This document shows, piece by piece, positions 22,686-51,808 of a stretch of 64,000 nucleotides of DNA. The DNA comes from Halichondria panicea (Eukaryota; Porifera; Demospongiae; Suberitida; Halichondriidae). Under the pieces are notes generated by a model. The model made no database searches. It saw nothing but the letters and a program-made list of their open reading frames with translations, and was not told where the DNA came from. Made by a program: the position numbers and the translations under genes. The DNA lies in NCBI RefSeq assembly GCF_963675165.1, contig NC_087380.1, positions 6,208,071-6,272,070 on the forward strand. The letters run 5' to 3'. Numbering within the stretch: the stretch's first letter is position 1; each line of letters begins with the position of its first letter.

Positions 22686-24069
22686 CTAGGGATGCTTAAC
22701 AGTGGCACAGTCAATGGAGCACTTGACAAATACAGTGTCCTCAACAATAAAGCCGCCATTCTTTAGTTCAGTGTGAGACACGAACCTTGGACAGCCTGAA
22801 GCAATGTTCATATCAGACTTTGGCTTTTGGAAAGAGCTGCTCATGGGGTCTGGTTGGAAAGTGTCGATGATGTCCCTATTCCCTGTCTGGTTGATCAGCT
22901 TGAAGGTCACCTTGGATGTGAAAGGCCATTGTAGAATGTTGTCAAATTCTCCCTTCATGATCACGAAGAACAGCGACATGTGAGTGTTCTTTCCAATACC
23001 GTCTCCCAGAATGTACAATCGAAGGCACATTTTGTAGCCGTATCGTCCTGTATAGAACGGAAGGCTAAAAATCGAGGTGTATCTGCCACTCTGTGCATCG
23101 GCCATCCTCTGACTGAACTGTGGGATTTTCCAGATCATATTGCCGTCATGGTTACTGTTTTCAATTAGCGACAATCGGAAATCTCTATCTTCGAACTCTG
23201 CATGTTTGGATCGCATTGCTTTCTCAAGCTTTGTCATGTTGTTTCGCAAGGTAGTTATTTCTTCATCTTTTCGTTTTAGGTCAGCATTAAATTTTGCCTC
23301 CAATACTGAAGTAGAATTTTTCAAAGTAGTAGCAGAAGAATTCCTGAAAGTAGTAGCAGCGTGCACTTCAAGTGCATTCCTGTCAGGTAGGCCGCCATAT
23401 GTTGATCCGTCCGTAGTTACTCCTGGACCATCTGCAAATACTGCTTGATAAGCTTTTTTCTCTCCAGCATAATCTCTCTCTAGCCCATCATAAGTTGTTC
23501 TTCGAACGTTTGGGAGAACTGCTCGAAATTCCTTCGATTTCACCACTTTCGGTACTGCACAATCTCTCTCAATTCCATCTGACATTCGACCAAAATCTTG
23601 ACCGGTTGCATTGCTGTCGTCGTCAGCTTGGGGGATAAGCGGTTTAATATGATGCATGGTTTCCTTTTTAAAAAGCTGTAAGGTATCAACCAGCATTTCG
23701 AAATGTTCCAACGAATGAGTAGCAATATGTTTCCTCAGCTCCTCTCTGGTTATCTGCATGAAGATAAGCCGTGTTAAATTACTATTACATTGTAGTTAGT
23801 TAGTACCTTTACCTGTTGAGTATGTTGGCATCCAAACTCTGCAAGTGGGCATTTCATTAATGCCTTTGGACAGACCAGTTTGTGAGATTCTATTTGGTCT
23901 ACTGGTAGGATTTTTCCGCAACACTGGCAACCTAGGATGGCAAATGAGCAGATATTTCGGTGATCATCAAGTTTCACCAGCCTGTCCTCCCACTGGCACC
24001 CCTCCGGGCGGTTGCTGCAGCTTACTATCAGCCCCTCGATCTCACGCCGAACAAACCGATCCGGAAAGT

Positions 24070-24111
<42 letters not shown>

Positions 24112-24575
24112 TTACATGTGTGAATGTGCACGTGTACATGACCTGTCATGGTCTGACAATAGAATATCCTCTCTAAAAGCTATTTTACTACAAAATGAAA
24201 ACTTACCTCTGCTCCCTCATTTGCGTCTGCGTTAAGATCTTCAAGGCAGTCAGGCCGAGGACACTTTGGTGAGCTAGTATAGTTGTGAGGGGTGAAAAAT
24301 GGGTGTATGGGTGTATATGAACGTGCTCTACGATTACAAAACTATCCAGCTATTAACTGTTAACTAGTTTGAGCTGTAGGGGGTAGTTCTATGCATTATC
24401 TATACAATAGAACTTACGAAGACTCAAGCAGTTCGTCAGCACAGCTTTCACATAACCAGTGACCGCAAACAGGTTGGACGGCATCCTTCAACAGTAGTTT
24501 GCAGTGAGGGCACTGGTACTTTTCGAACACACCTGGGTCCTTGACATTGCTGCGAGCTACACCATGTCCTGGCAT
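22686..24575 (-). CDS. TRAF-family protein, type A gene 4, most diverged: RING, TRAF zinc fingers, coiled coil, MATH (516 aa)
   Basis: Exons 24418-24575, 24207-24273, 23813-24070 and 22686-23753; phases agree. RING CPHCKLLLKDAVQPVCGHWL with a last pair CPRPDC; zinc fingers CSNRPEGC, CQCCGKI, CPLAEFGC; then a long linker, a coiled coil (KFNADLKRKDEEITTLRN) and a MATH domain nearly identical to its sisters. The linker holds the sister motif twice (DGIERDCA and DGLERDYAGEKKAYQAV), so it was lengthened by internal duplication. The acceptor before exon 3 is a (CA)n run ending AAACAG. By family it is a cytoplasmic receptor adaptor/E3 ligase. The RING and zinc fingers differ more than the MATH domain does. 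Confidence 0.88.
24074..24110. repeat. (GT)n microsatellite at a splice acceptor
   Basis: Runs of GT on the plus strand, (CA)n on the coding strand, ending directly in the AAACAG acceptor of TRAF exon 3 at 24070/24071. Confidence 0.9.
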
Positions 24576-24983
24576 TTCAAAGAGGGAGCGCAGAGAGTTT
24601 ACTTTCAAACCACAAAAGTCATACAGGCGAATGAACACTTAATGAAATTCATAGCCTTTTTAAAATTAATTATAATGTTGAATTCGGGGTTGTCCCGGGG
24701 AATTCCCCTGGGTCTGTCCCCGGGATTGCCCCATGTTGCACTGCGCATGCTCCATACATAGGCTTGTCTATTAGTGTAGTTCGAAGAAAGGTTGGAGTCG
24801 AGGCTAATAGGTGTACATGCACTCTTGATGTAATGAGATAGTTTTGATAATTAGCAAGCAAGCTAGTGTCTCTTTATGTCCAACATTAACAAGACACAAA
24901 TCAGATACTGCAATCACGCTGTAATAATAATAATGCCAATAAGCTAAATGGTTTCCCTAACATGGTCACAGCAAGTTCTTCAG
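24576..24983. other. Spacer between TRAF cluster and VCP
   Basis: Short spacer between the TRAF start and the VCP stop codon. It contains GC-rich inverted blocks at about 24682-24735 (CCCGGGGAATTCCCC and neighbours) but no exon or clear element. Confidence 0.5.
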
Positions 24984-39464
<14,481 letters not shown>

Positions 39465-39779
39465 TGTGTATGAATGTCCTCAATCAACGGAGTTTCCAAG
39501 ATTGAATATTCTGTTGAGGGTACTCTTCACGTGAATGTAGTGACTCTTTTAGTTCACACAGAGCTGACAGTGGACGTACGCACAAGAAGACAGGTTTTCT
39601 CTTTGCGTTGTCAGGCCAGGATAAAAGGTGACGTGTTGTATAAACCACAATTCTGCATCTGTAAGCATGCGGTCTTAGCAACATGACATCAAAAAATTAC
39701 TGCTATTTTTAGACTATAAGCCCCTCCTCCAAATCGACAGAAGAAATGAAATTCAGCTATGAAAATCGTGTGCAGCTAG

Positions 39780-39880
39780 CTACACTGGACATGCATGATG
39801 ATGGTATGTCATGTGTGTATAGCTAGCTACACTGGACATGCATGATGATGGTATGTCATGTGTGTATAGCTAGCTAGCTA
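39780..39880. repeat. Local tandem duplication
   Basis: The block TAGCTAGCTACACTGGACAT plus GCATGATGATGGTATGTCATG occurs twice in direct succession upstream of VCP. Confidence 0.8.
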
Positions 39881-40025
39881 TGGGTACTCACTCTAGCTAC
39901 TATAGTCTATACATGCTTGGCCCAACCTTTATTAATATTGCACTGTCCTTACGTATATATATCATCAGGTCGCGTCGACGTCTGGGCCGAGATCACACCA
40001 TACAGGTACATGCATACTGTCAATG

Positions 40026-40127
40026 ATGATGGCGGTTCACAATTCTATCCCGCCCAACCTCACAAGGCCCCCTCGTATCTATCCCTGTGACTAGCAAGCA
40101 ATCTCAAAGCCCACAAGAACTGGCAGT
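40026..40127 (+). pseudogene. TESK kinase exon 1 remnant
   Basis: ATGGCGGTTCACAATTC... followed by CCCTGTGACTAGCAAGCAA matches the start of the intact kinase at 55235, with internal deletions that put a TAG in frame after about 22 codons. Exons 2-6 are absent. Together with 40737-40918 it is all that remains of the left TESK copy. Confidence 0.8.
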
Positions 40128-40478
40128 GCTGAGGTAACATTGTCAAGATAACAAGCGTGTAATGTTCTAGGCATGATTTGGTAAGAGATATAAAACACAT
40201 TAATAACAGGGGTGTTTCTAGAAGGGTGCTAACATTTTATTACGTCCCTGCATTATAGGGGTAGGGGGGCAGGCTGAGACAAGAGACAGGAGAAATAGTA
40301 CTGTACCTATTCACTCAAATCATTTCATTATTAATATCAACCAACACCAATCAATCGTTTTTACACTACAGGCAAAGGTGCATGCCAGGTAAATAAATGA
40401 TCGCTTCATTTGCAAGTAAAATATTCATGCTCAGAGATTCAATCACAAAAAGTGTCCTTTTTGGTGTTGGTGCCAACC

Positions 40479-40583
40479 TAGCCTCGTTATACCAAGCCGA
40501 TTTTAACGAACGGAAGGAGGTAGGTATTTTCGACCTAGCGAAAAAAGTTGTAATAGAAAAAAGTCGGGTCGGGAATGAGGCTA
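40479..40583. mobile_element. MITE with TAGCCTCG ends
   Basis: TAGCCTCGTTATACCAAGCC at the left, GGGTCGGGAATGAGGCTA at the right, inverted. It lies between the two TESK remnants. Confidence 0.5.
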
Positions 40584-40736
40584 GTCAATCGTACCCATAC
40601 TTTCTCACTTTTTTACGAGTGTTTGGTACTTGCAGTATATAGAATACCGTGACGTATGTAGTGAGTATATACATGCATGCATGTAGAGTACGTAGCTGTT
40701 AAAAATATGCTACTGACTCATGCTCATTGTTTCCAG

Positions 40737-40918
40737 ATCCCCATTATAGAGACATACCTTAGTAGAGGCTAAAGATGCGTATCTTTGTGACCATAGACCT
40801 CAACCAAGTGGACAAAAGCATGGACACCATCCAACTTCAACCCATGGACAGACTCGGTGATCACAACCCTGATGGAAGACCTCGGTCGATATTGTTTACT
40901 TCCAGGCTGAGCTGAACA
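40737..40918 (+). pseudogene. TESK kinase last-exon remnant
   Basis: Matches 60011-60190 across the block ATAGACCTCAACCAAGTGGA and AACCCTGATGGAAGACCTCG, but with frame-breaking differences (CAAGGAAGA is lost near the start). Evidence that a full TESK gene once stood here. Confidence 0.8.
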
Positions 40919-41362
40919 GCAGTTATCTAGCTAGATCATGATACACTTTTAGAGAGGAAATTAAACTTCAGTACTAGTAGTGTTAGAGGCCAGCCAGTGT
41001 CTGCTCGTACGTACATGTAGTCATAATAAATTATATTATCACTGTAGTGTGTTCGTCAGCATAATTATTATTACCATTCTGAGTATTATCAACTTTTGTT
41101 CAATTTTTTGAAATGAAATAAGCTACAGATACATTACGTATTTGGGGTGGATCCACGATGACGCAATAAAGATTGTATTAAGAAAATGTCTATAACTGAT
41201 TAAGCTCAAGCATGCATGTGGGTGTACATACCATACATACAATAATATTATTTTCATATAATAATTATAACAATACCTTCATATAGAGGAGTAACAATTG
41301 TACAGAATATATGAGTGGGTGCATGGGAACTGAACGCAATGAGCAATGCTGTTCGTGCATAC

Positions 41363-41436
41363 TAGTTCTTTGTTGCCGTTTCTGCTTGTACTCTCTTCAT
41401 CTTGGAGGCGCTGTTTCAGATCCTGTATGCGAGCTG
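41363..41436 (-). pseudogene. Kinesin-13 last-exon remnant
   Basis: Matches 60780-60845 (GCGCTGTTTCAGATCCTGTATG, split here) including the acceptor. The C-terminal codons diverge after EESTSRN, so the original stop is lost. No other kinesin exon follows on the right; the copy is cut here. It marks the right end of the left duplication unit. Confidence 0.8.
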
Positions 41437-42235
41437 TGGGGAGGGGGAAGGCTGGGTAAAGTTACAGACTGTGTTTAATGATCACTCATAAAGAAAGGCC
41501 AACTGCGATGCATGAGCAAACTTATGTTTTGCAGCTTTTATAGGCTGCATGCATATGCTTTGGTTGCTTTGCATGTACATGTATGATCAGTTTGTGTACA
41601 ATCAACCCCAACCTTTGATTGAACCCCAAAAGTTACCGTTATAAAGGGATAAACGGGTTCCACTGTTACAGTATGTTATTACCAGAGGAGGTCGGACATC
41701 ACTTGAGGGTTCCTTTTAGTTACATTCCAGGCCAAATTGCTGCTGACTCAGCAGTAGAACACGACTAGATCTTGTATGGCTATTATGTGCTCATAGGGTT
41801 AGGTCCAGTAACCATCACAGACACCAAACACAACAATAAATGTATGTAAAGGCGGCTAATTTATGAGACTAGCAGAATCACAGTAGACACTACTGCTGAG
41901 TCAGCAAAATCGTAAAGCAAAATTGTCAAAAGGTTATAATTAGTGAACCCTCAAAAGATGTCTGACATCCTTTGTGTTATTACATTCAAAAGGCCACAAA
42001 ATTATCAACAGCATGTTCGTAGCTCAATCTTATTGAAACTAAAAGGCCTCAAATATAGGACATGATGTGGGAATCTACAACATAAGTTTTTTTGCTTCTG
42101 ATATTATTGTCAAAGGATGGATCAAACAGGCAATAGAGCTGCAGTAACACTCACTGTATATTATATGCAGCAACCAAAGTTTTGTCCCATGTTATACGAG
42201 TTCACCCACCCACAATGTCAGTACACACAACTCAC
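41437..42235. other. Junction region between duplication units
   Basis: About 800 bp with no supported gene. Contains GGCGGCTAATTTATGAGACT, related to the hairpin arms at 9766. The break point between the two VCP-TESK-kinesin units lies here or close by. Confidence 0.4.
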
Positions 42236-42241
42236 TTGTTA

Positions 42242-42376
<135 letters not shown>

Positions 42377-42709
42377 TCAAGCATGATTTACTACCATGCA
42401 ATTACAATGTTCAATATATACGTACAATATGTATAGAGTTAACAGCCAGAGCAGTTGTGTAACAATGGAAATTCTCATATTACAAGACTGATTGTTGGTC
42501 AAATGAGGCAACATAATAGCGAATAACAATACTTGAATGACAATAAAGAAAGCCACATGTACACTACAAGTAAACCTCCTCCTGTGGCTTAGCACTATCC
42601 AGGTACCTTAAAGCAATTCACATTAGTTTAATCAACCTATTAACCGAGGGTTTCCAATATGTATAAGGTATTGGAATAGGTATGTCCCTGAAATTTTAAT
42701 AATTAGCCG

Positions 42710-43060
<351 letters not shown>

Positions 43061-43664
43061 CTAATAATCATCACCTGTTATTGTGCTAAAACCATTAATT
43101 GTGTCCCAGTGTATACAACTACAGCTGTCACGGAATAAATTTCAGGTATTTGTTTAAGAGCATGAACAAATATCAGCAACAACAACATTTTGCCCGGACC
43201 ACTGCAAAGAGAAACATTCCAGTGCTATGTATTCGATGTGTTTGCGCTATACAGTATACACAAGAATACACGCATGCATAACCATGGAAACCACATATAT
43301 ACAGTGCATCCAGTCTAGAGAGTAGTAGTTGTTAATTTATTTGTGCAAATTCATGATAACCGGTTAGGTGGAGAAACGACCAATGGTTTTCGGCTAAGGT
43401 CTGGAACTTTGTCACAACGTCTCTATACATAGCCAACTATCATCTTATGAAAGGTTCCACGATGTTTGTATACATACATGTTACCATGCTGTAGGTTTTG
43501 CGAATTGATCAACCCTCTCAAAGTTCGATGCTCGCAAAACATGATACAGTATACTTGCAGTGCATGCATGGGTCAGTCTCAACTATCTGCACAGGGGGGA
43601 GAATAAGACAATAAAACAGGCAACACTTGTGGTACTGTACAGTGTATTTTGACAAATAACATCA

Positions 43665-43766
43665 CTGCCTCGTGCAGTCCCAGGCCGATTTTTTCATGAC
43701 GTTGAAAAATACTAGTTGGCGACCTATAGCGTTATTTTAGAGACAACGAGGCTGGGAACGAGGCTA
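43665..43766. mobile_element. MITE with TGCCTCG / CGAGGCTA ends
   Basis: Left end CTGCCTCGTGCAGTCCCAGG, right end GGGAACGAGGCTAG. Same family as 40479-40583. Confidence 0.45.
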
Positions 43767-44020
43767 GCAATACCTATGCATGTATGCACACTCGCAATAC
43801 ACTGCTATATATATAAAAGAGCAAGACTGTTGTGTAAGACTGTTGTGTAAGACTGTCAGTATAATTATCTGTCATCGCAATTTGCATGCATCAGCATGCA
43901 TGCATGGTGACCCACACAAAAAATCAGTTATGCATCATCACTCGGTGCAACATACGATATTGGCTGCGTATATATATAGTGGCCGCGGACCGGAACATAG
44001 ATGCATGCATGCATGTATTG

Positions 44021-44027
44021 TATAAAA
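44021..44027 (+). promoter_or_regulatory. TATA box of crystallin gene 2
   Basis: TATAAAA 43 bases before the ATG, in TTGTATAAAAGCTAGG. Confidence 0.7.
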
Positions 44028-44069
44028 GCTAGGAAATGCATAACATATTTGATAAGAATCTCATCAGCA

Positions 44070-44759
44070 ATGGCGGTCAAGTTCTTTGTTGCGACTCTCA
44101 TCGGTGTCCTCCTTGTGGAGACTGGATTCGTGAGAGCTGATCCACTGAGCACTAAGGTGTTCACCGAGGTAGCAGAAACTCAAGAATTTGGGTAAGTGCT
44201 TCAGTGTAACATTGGCTAGAGAACTCTTGCAACTTTTGTTTCCCTCAACAGAGTTTGTGGTTGTGAAGCTATTGTCTACAGTGGACCAGACTTCTATGGC
44301 AGGTTCGAGCTACACATCTTTCAACAGAACGCATGGTTTGAAAAAAACTTTCTTCCCTTTACAGCTGAATCGATTAAAATGCGTGGCAAATGCTTCTTCA
44401 TATTCTACGAGGAAGCCAACTTTCTAGGTACTGCACATATCTTGAAGATTGCAGGCGACTATCCATCTCTGACGAACTTTGGTAATGTCGTATCGGCTCG
44501 TGCTCTCCCTCCAGAAGGAACAAATGCAATCGTTTTCTTTGAGCATAGCAACTACGGTGGACGAATGGGTGTCCTCTACTCGTCCGAGGACTATTTGTAT
44601 TACTACAGCTTTATATCTTCGGTGATTGTGATTGGAGGATCCTGGACTGTGTACAAAGGCTGGTTCTATTCTGAATATGCCGTACGTTTGTATGATCGCT
44701 ACTATCCAACTCTATCTGCGATAGGAATGTCAAAAATCGTATCCGCTAAGAGCTGGTGA
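44070..44759 (+). CDS. Secreted beta-gamma crystallin, gene 2 (209 aa)
   Basis: Exons 44070-44191 and 44252-44759. The signal peptide is nearly identical to gene 1 (MAVKFFVATLIGVLLVETGF). The propeptide ends ETQEFG rather than the dibasic REKRQ, so the cleavage site seen in sisters is gone. The mature part starts CGCEAIVYSG and holds two Greek-key motifs (IFYEEANFLG; VFFEHSNYGGRMGVLY ... GGSWTVYKG). The C-terminal Greek key is aberrant (WFYSEYAVRLYDRYY). Frame is open throughout. It lies in the first of the amplified units in the broken VCP copy. Confidence 0.85.
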
Positions 44760-44799
44760 TAAAGTACTAAACAGATATGTACATGTAGATTATGAACAT

Positions 44800-46316
<1,517 letters not shown>

Positions 46317-46589
46317 TCAATCGCAGTGGATCACAGTGTCAGTGGCCACAATGCAGTGAGGGCTCGGGTCAGTCTCAATTATCTGGGAATATAAGATAAG
46401 CAAAACTTGTGGTACAGTATATGAAAACCTTATTAGAAAACACACTGCTACAGTGTACACAGTATATAGGACCACACTATCACACTATACAGGGTCTGTA
46501 CACATTAACACTTGTTAGCATACTCACAGCACACAGTTATGATACACAGTAAGAGCAAGGTACTCTTGGTGTACATGTAACTGTAAGTA

Positions 46590-47095
46590 TAAGTATCCGT
46601 CAGTGACATAAAGGTTAACCAGAAATACATGACAGTGACAATAACTATGAAGGCAGTAACAAGGGCCTACAAGACATTACAGCCACGTACGTAGCCTTTA
46701 AACATCAAATACATATACAGTAGACATGTCCTAAAACATATAGTACAACAATACCTGTACCATGGATATCTGCGTGTGTATTGTTATTGTACTACCTCGT
46801 GCAGTTGTATGTATTCCTCGGGCTGCGCCCTTGGGGAATACGTAAAACTGCCCTCAGTAGTACAAATCCAATACACCCTTGATATCCATGGTACAACTAT
46901 TACATGTATTTTGGTACATAAAAGGAATTGCAGGTGCAGAAAAGCACTCATACACCTCATAAATTATCGTCAAAAACCACTTATTGGAAAAACCAGCAGT
47001 TGCATATATTATACGCTAAATCAAGTATGCCAGTTTCTACAATATATAATCTTACAGCGATTAATGACACCATGACTCTGATCTCTTAATATGTA
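46590..47095 (+). pseudogene. Remnant of a deleted crystallin unit
   Basis: 46441-46720 matches 51480-51790, the DNA leading up to crystallin gene 4. The crystallin promoter block TTTTGGTACATAAAAGGAAT is present at about 46910, but is followed within 20 bases by the sequence that lies downstream of gene 4 and its minisatellite (AAAAGCACTCAT; CTTACAGCGATT at about 47055, compare 54160). The gene body has therefore been deleted. A fold-back element is inserted at 46756-46895. Confidence 0.65.
46756..46895. mobile_element. Fold-back element in the crystallin remnant
   Basis: TGTACCATGGATATC at the left and GATATCCATGGTACA at the right. The inside is also self-complementary (GTACTACCTCGTGCAGTT / AACTGCCCTCAGTAGTAC; ATTCCTCGGG / CCTTGGGGAAT). 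About 140 bp. The sister unit at 51700-51800 lacks it. Confidence 0.7.
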
Positions 47096-47159
47096 CACAG
47101 CTCTAGTTGTATGCACACGGAAGATTACAGCCTCCAATGAGCTGAGTGTATAATAATTA

Positions 47160-47273
<114 letters not shown>

Positions 47274-47393
47274 TCAAACAGATTGCTACAAGATAAGAAA
47301 TGGCAACAAGATACGAGAAAGGCCATTCATCTGTACTCTAACATGACACCTCAAGGAATGTGCATGTACATGTACAGTGTTATTACTAATGTT

Positions 47394-47525
47394 CACTCTG
47401 ACACGGTGTGGCCACACAGAGAAGACCCACTGCTATAAAATGAACACTCCCTCGATCTAGCTACTCCACACACACAGCACAGGACAGAGAGAGGTCCAGT
47501 GCTGCTCATACAGAGTGGAGAGCAC
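47394..47525 (+). promoter_or_regulatory. TATA-containing element, copy 3
   Basis: Same as 37693-37823: CACTCTGACACGGTGTGGCC, CTATAAAATGAACACTCCCT and the following block. Confidence 0.35.
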
Positions 47526-47770
47526 TATCAAGTACTACACTTAGTCTTAACAGGATAATTATAGAGAAATTGATGATCATTACCATTACGCTCAGGGCAC
47601 AGTAAAACAGGCATTTTTTGCTAGACAAAAACTGAAACCACATTGTGAATAGAGCTACTATAAACACACACACACACACACATTTCTGGTCAGTCAAGAG
47701 GTTTCATACAGAATTATTAGCATGGGGTCATGGGGAGAAGGAAGTAAAAATATAACTTATGATTTCACTA

Positions 47771-48100
<330 letters not shown>

Positions 48101-48713
48101 TCACTTTGTAAATGTGTCATCATCATAGGACCATTTGCATATTACTATAACACTTGGAATTAGATACTGAGTTACTGACTGAACACGAACAATATATTTC
48201 TGACAGTTGCTTAATGAAAGAGAAAGACAGCTACAACATTATTCCGTGTGCTATGAAAGGTAACACTGACATTCCAGTCACTTTGTTGTTGCTAACATTC
48301 TATTCACTGCATGGTCACAGCTGTATATTATATCCTGGTTATATATACACTGTCACCAAGGGCGTATGAAGAGAAGAGGGTATGCAACTCACAATGTATA
48401 CTGCGTATGCGTCGTATTATTGATGAGTCAGCAGGATATGCTATATTTAGCCATGATTTAGCCACCGCCCACTAGGAAATAAAGAGTATAAAGTCACGTG
48501 CAATACATTCTTTACTATTTTTAGACATAACCCCCCGCCCATTTGTAATAGGATAGATTGTAGTTGCATGCCCTCTTCTCTTCATACGCCCTTGCTGTCA
48601 CAGATCAGTGCATTTTGACATTCCGGTAAGTTGGTTGTACTCAACATGAACAGTAACATGTATACATGCATGACCACATACACAGCACAGCCTGCCCTAC
48701 ACTAACAGGAGGG

Positions 48714-48722
48714 TATATAAAA
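48714..48722 (+). promoter_or_regulatory. TATA box of crystallin gene 3
   Basis: TATATAAAA about 67 bases before the ATG, within GGAGGGTATATAAAAAGCGG. Confidence 0.7.
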
Positions 48723-48788
48723 AGCGGTAGTATCATACGTTTGGGTACCACACTGAGACTATTTCTTCCTAAAGTCACAAAAGTCGTG

Positions 48789-49542
48789 ATGACAGTTTTA
48801 ATCAAGATCTTCTTTTTGCTGGGAGCAGCATTGCTAACATCTGCAGGTCCACTGACAGAAAAGAGCAACGAAGAAAATGACATCGCTATTGTTCAACATA
48901 GAGAAAAACGACAGGCTGGGTGAGAGCATGCATGGTATGATAGTACCAATGACATATAGAATGCAACCAACTCTAATTCGTGTTCATGTGATTATTCTCT
49001 GTAGAGGATGTGACTGTCAGGCCATTGTCTACGATAGCAGCAATTTCGGTGGACACAGCCTGCTGATTAAACAACAAAATGCCAACTTTCGATACAGTTT
49101 CTTCGATGATCGAGTTGAGTCCATCAAAATTATGGGCTCATGTTCGTTTATATTCTATGAGCATCCTGGATTCAATGACCATGACTGGGACAGTGCCAAG
49201 AGTTTTCTCCTACAGCCTGGTGATTATTCTTCCCCTCAAACGTGGGGAGGACCAAGAAATACAATTTCTTCTGCACGAGCTCTTCAACCTCGTGGAACGA
49301 ATGCCATTGCTATCTTTGAGCACCCATACTTCTGTGGAGCCATGACTGTCCTGTACAATTCCCATACCTACTTGCCACACATTGATTTTAATGACAAAAT
49401 CTCTTCCGTCATTGTAACAGGAGGAAGTTGGTCTTTGTTTGATCATCCGAGCTTCACTGGAGTATCTGTTACTCGATATACAGGAACCTATCCTTGGAGC
49501 ACCTTAATGGACCGGGTCAGCTCAATCAGGAAAAATTACTAA
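48789..49542 (+). CDS. Secreted beta-gamma crystallin, gene 3 (222 aa), diverged
   Basis: Exons 48789-48919 and 49005-49542. Signal peptide MTVLIKIFFLLGAALLTSAG, different from the other three genes. The propeptide ends HREKRQAG (dibasic), then CDCQAIVYDSSNFGG. Greek-key motifs: IFYEHPGFND, IFEHPYFCGAMTVLY and GGSWSLFDHPSFTG, with full-length reading frame. The first Greek-key region carries a longer insert (DHDWDSAKSFLLQPGDYSS) than its sisters. It is the most diverged crystallin here, so either an older copy or one under different constraint. The first intron acceptor GTAG also differs from the CAACAG of the others. Confidence 0.87.
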
Positions 49543-50041
49543 TTACTGAGTTACTGTCGAGACTGAACATTAAAATTATTAGTACTGTATATGTACACGT
49601 AACATTACAAAAACATTGATAATTAATATTGTACATAACTATAAATACCACTTGATGTCTGGTATCATAGCAACTGGGTGGGGCATAAACTCCACATTCC
49701 TTAAACTGAGGGCACACTGATTTTAAACTAGATCTACACAACCAAAAAGAAGCTATAGATACATGTACGTACGTACTTGTTGTACTACTTGGACAAGTTA
49801 GTACGTGGAGCTAGAAGCATAGCACTGGCTACAAGCAGTCTGATCTTAGCAATATGCACAAGATTGTCGTTTGCTTTCAATAGTTTTTGAGACTAGTACT
49901 GTTAGCTAGTTGTATCCAAGGTGAGCTACATGTATAGCTTAGGTATTATAGCAAGCATTTTTCATTCCAGTGGCAATATAATTATAACATAATTATAACA
50001 ATTATTGTCCACTATATACATTCGAATTTATGGCAACGTAA

Positions 50042-50724
<683 letters not shown>

Positions 50725-50777
50725 TTATCTGTACTCTAAAATGATCCCTCAAACGGAAACCAGGAATGTGCATGTGT

Positions 50778-50910
50778 GTTCACTCCGACACAGTGTGGCC
50801 ACACAGAGACCCACTGCTATAAAATGAACACTCCCTCGATCTAGCTACTCCACACACAGCACAGGACAGAGAGAGGTCCAGTGCTGCTCATACAAAGTGG
50901 AGAGCATAGT
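50778..50910 (+). promoter_or_regulatory. TATA-containing element, copy 4
   Basis: Same as 37693-37823: CACTCCGACACAGTGTGGCC, CTATAAAATGAACACTCCCT and the following block. Confidence 0.35.
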
Positions 50911-51263
50911 ACAACACTCACTATTAACAGGATATAGAGGGTTTAAATGTGGTGATCCTTACCAATTCCCTCATTAGCTGGTATATTTTAGATTCGCCCC
51001 TGCCTACCCAAAGTTCCTTCTAAACAATGGCTACCCCTTTTTACAAAAGTCAAGAGATTTCATACAGAATTATCAGCATGGGAGGAATGGATAAAAGTGG
51101 AGTCAAGGGGGGGGGGGCAAGTTTATATCCCATGGAAAAATATAACTTGTGATTAGACTATATACCAACACTCGGAGTTGAATAGGAGGGTATCCCTCTA
51201 CCACCTCGCTGTGGCCATGACTAGTTGAGAACAGATCTGGTTTCTGTACACCATGCAACACTA

Positions 51264-51467
<204 letters not shown>

Positions 51468-51808
51468 TTATAAGATAAGCAACACTTGTGGTACAGCGTA
51501 TGAAAACCGTATTTGAGAAAACACGCTAGCTACAGTGTACACAGTGGGACCACACTATCACACTATATAGGGTCTGTACACATTAACACTTGTTAGCAAG
51601 CTCACAGCACACAGCTATGATACTCAGTAAGAGTAAGGTACTCTTGGTGTACATGTAACTGTAAGTATAAGTATCCGTCAGTGACATAATGGTTACACAG
51701 AAATACATGACAGTGACAATAACTATAAAGGCAGTAACAAGGGCCTACAAGACATGACGGCCACGTAGCCTTTGTACATCCTATACATGTACATGTATGT
51801 ATTTTTGG

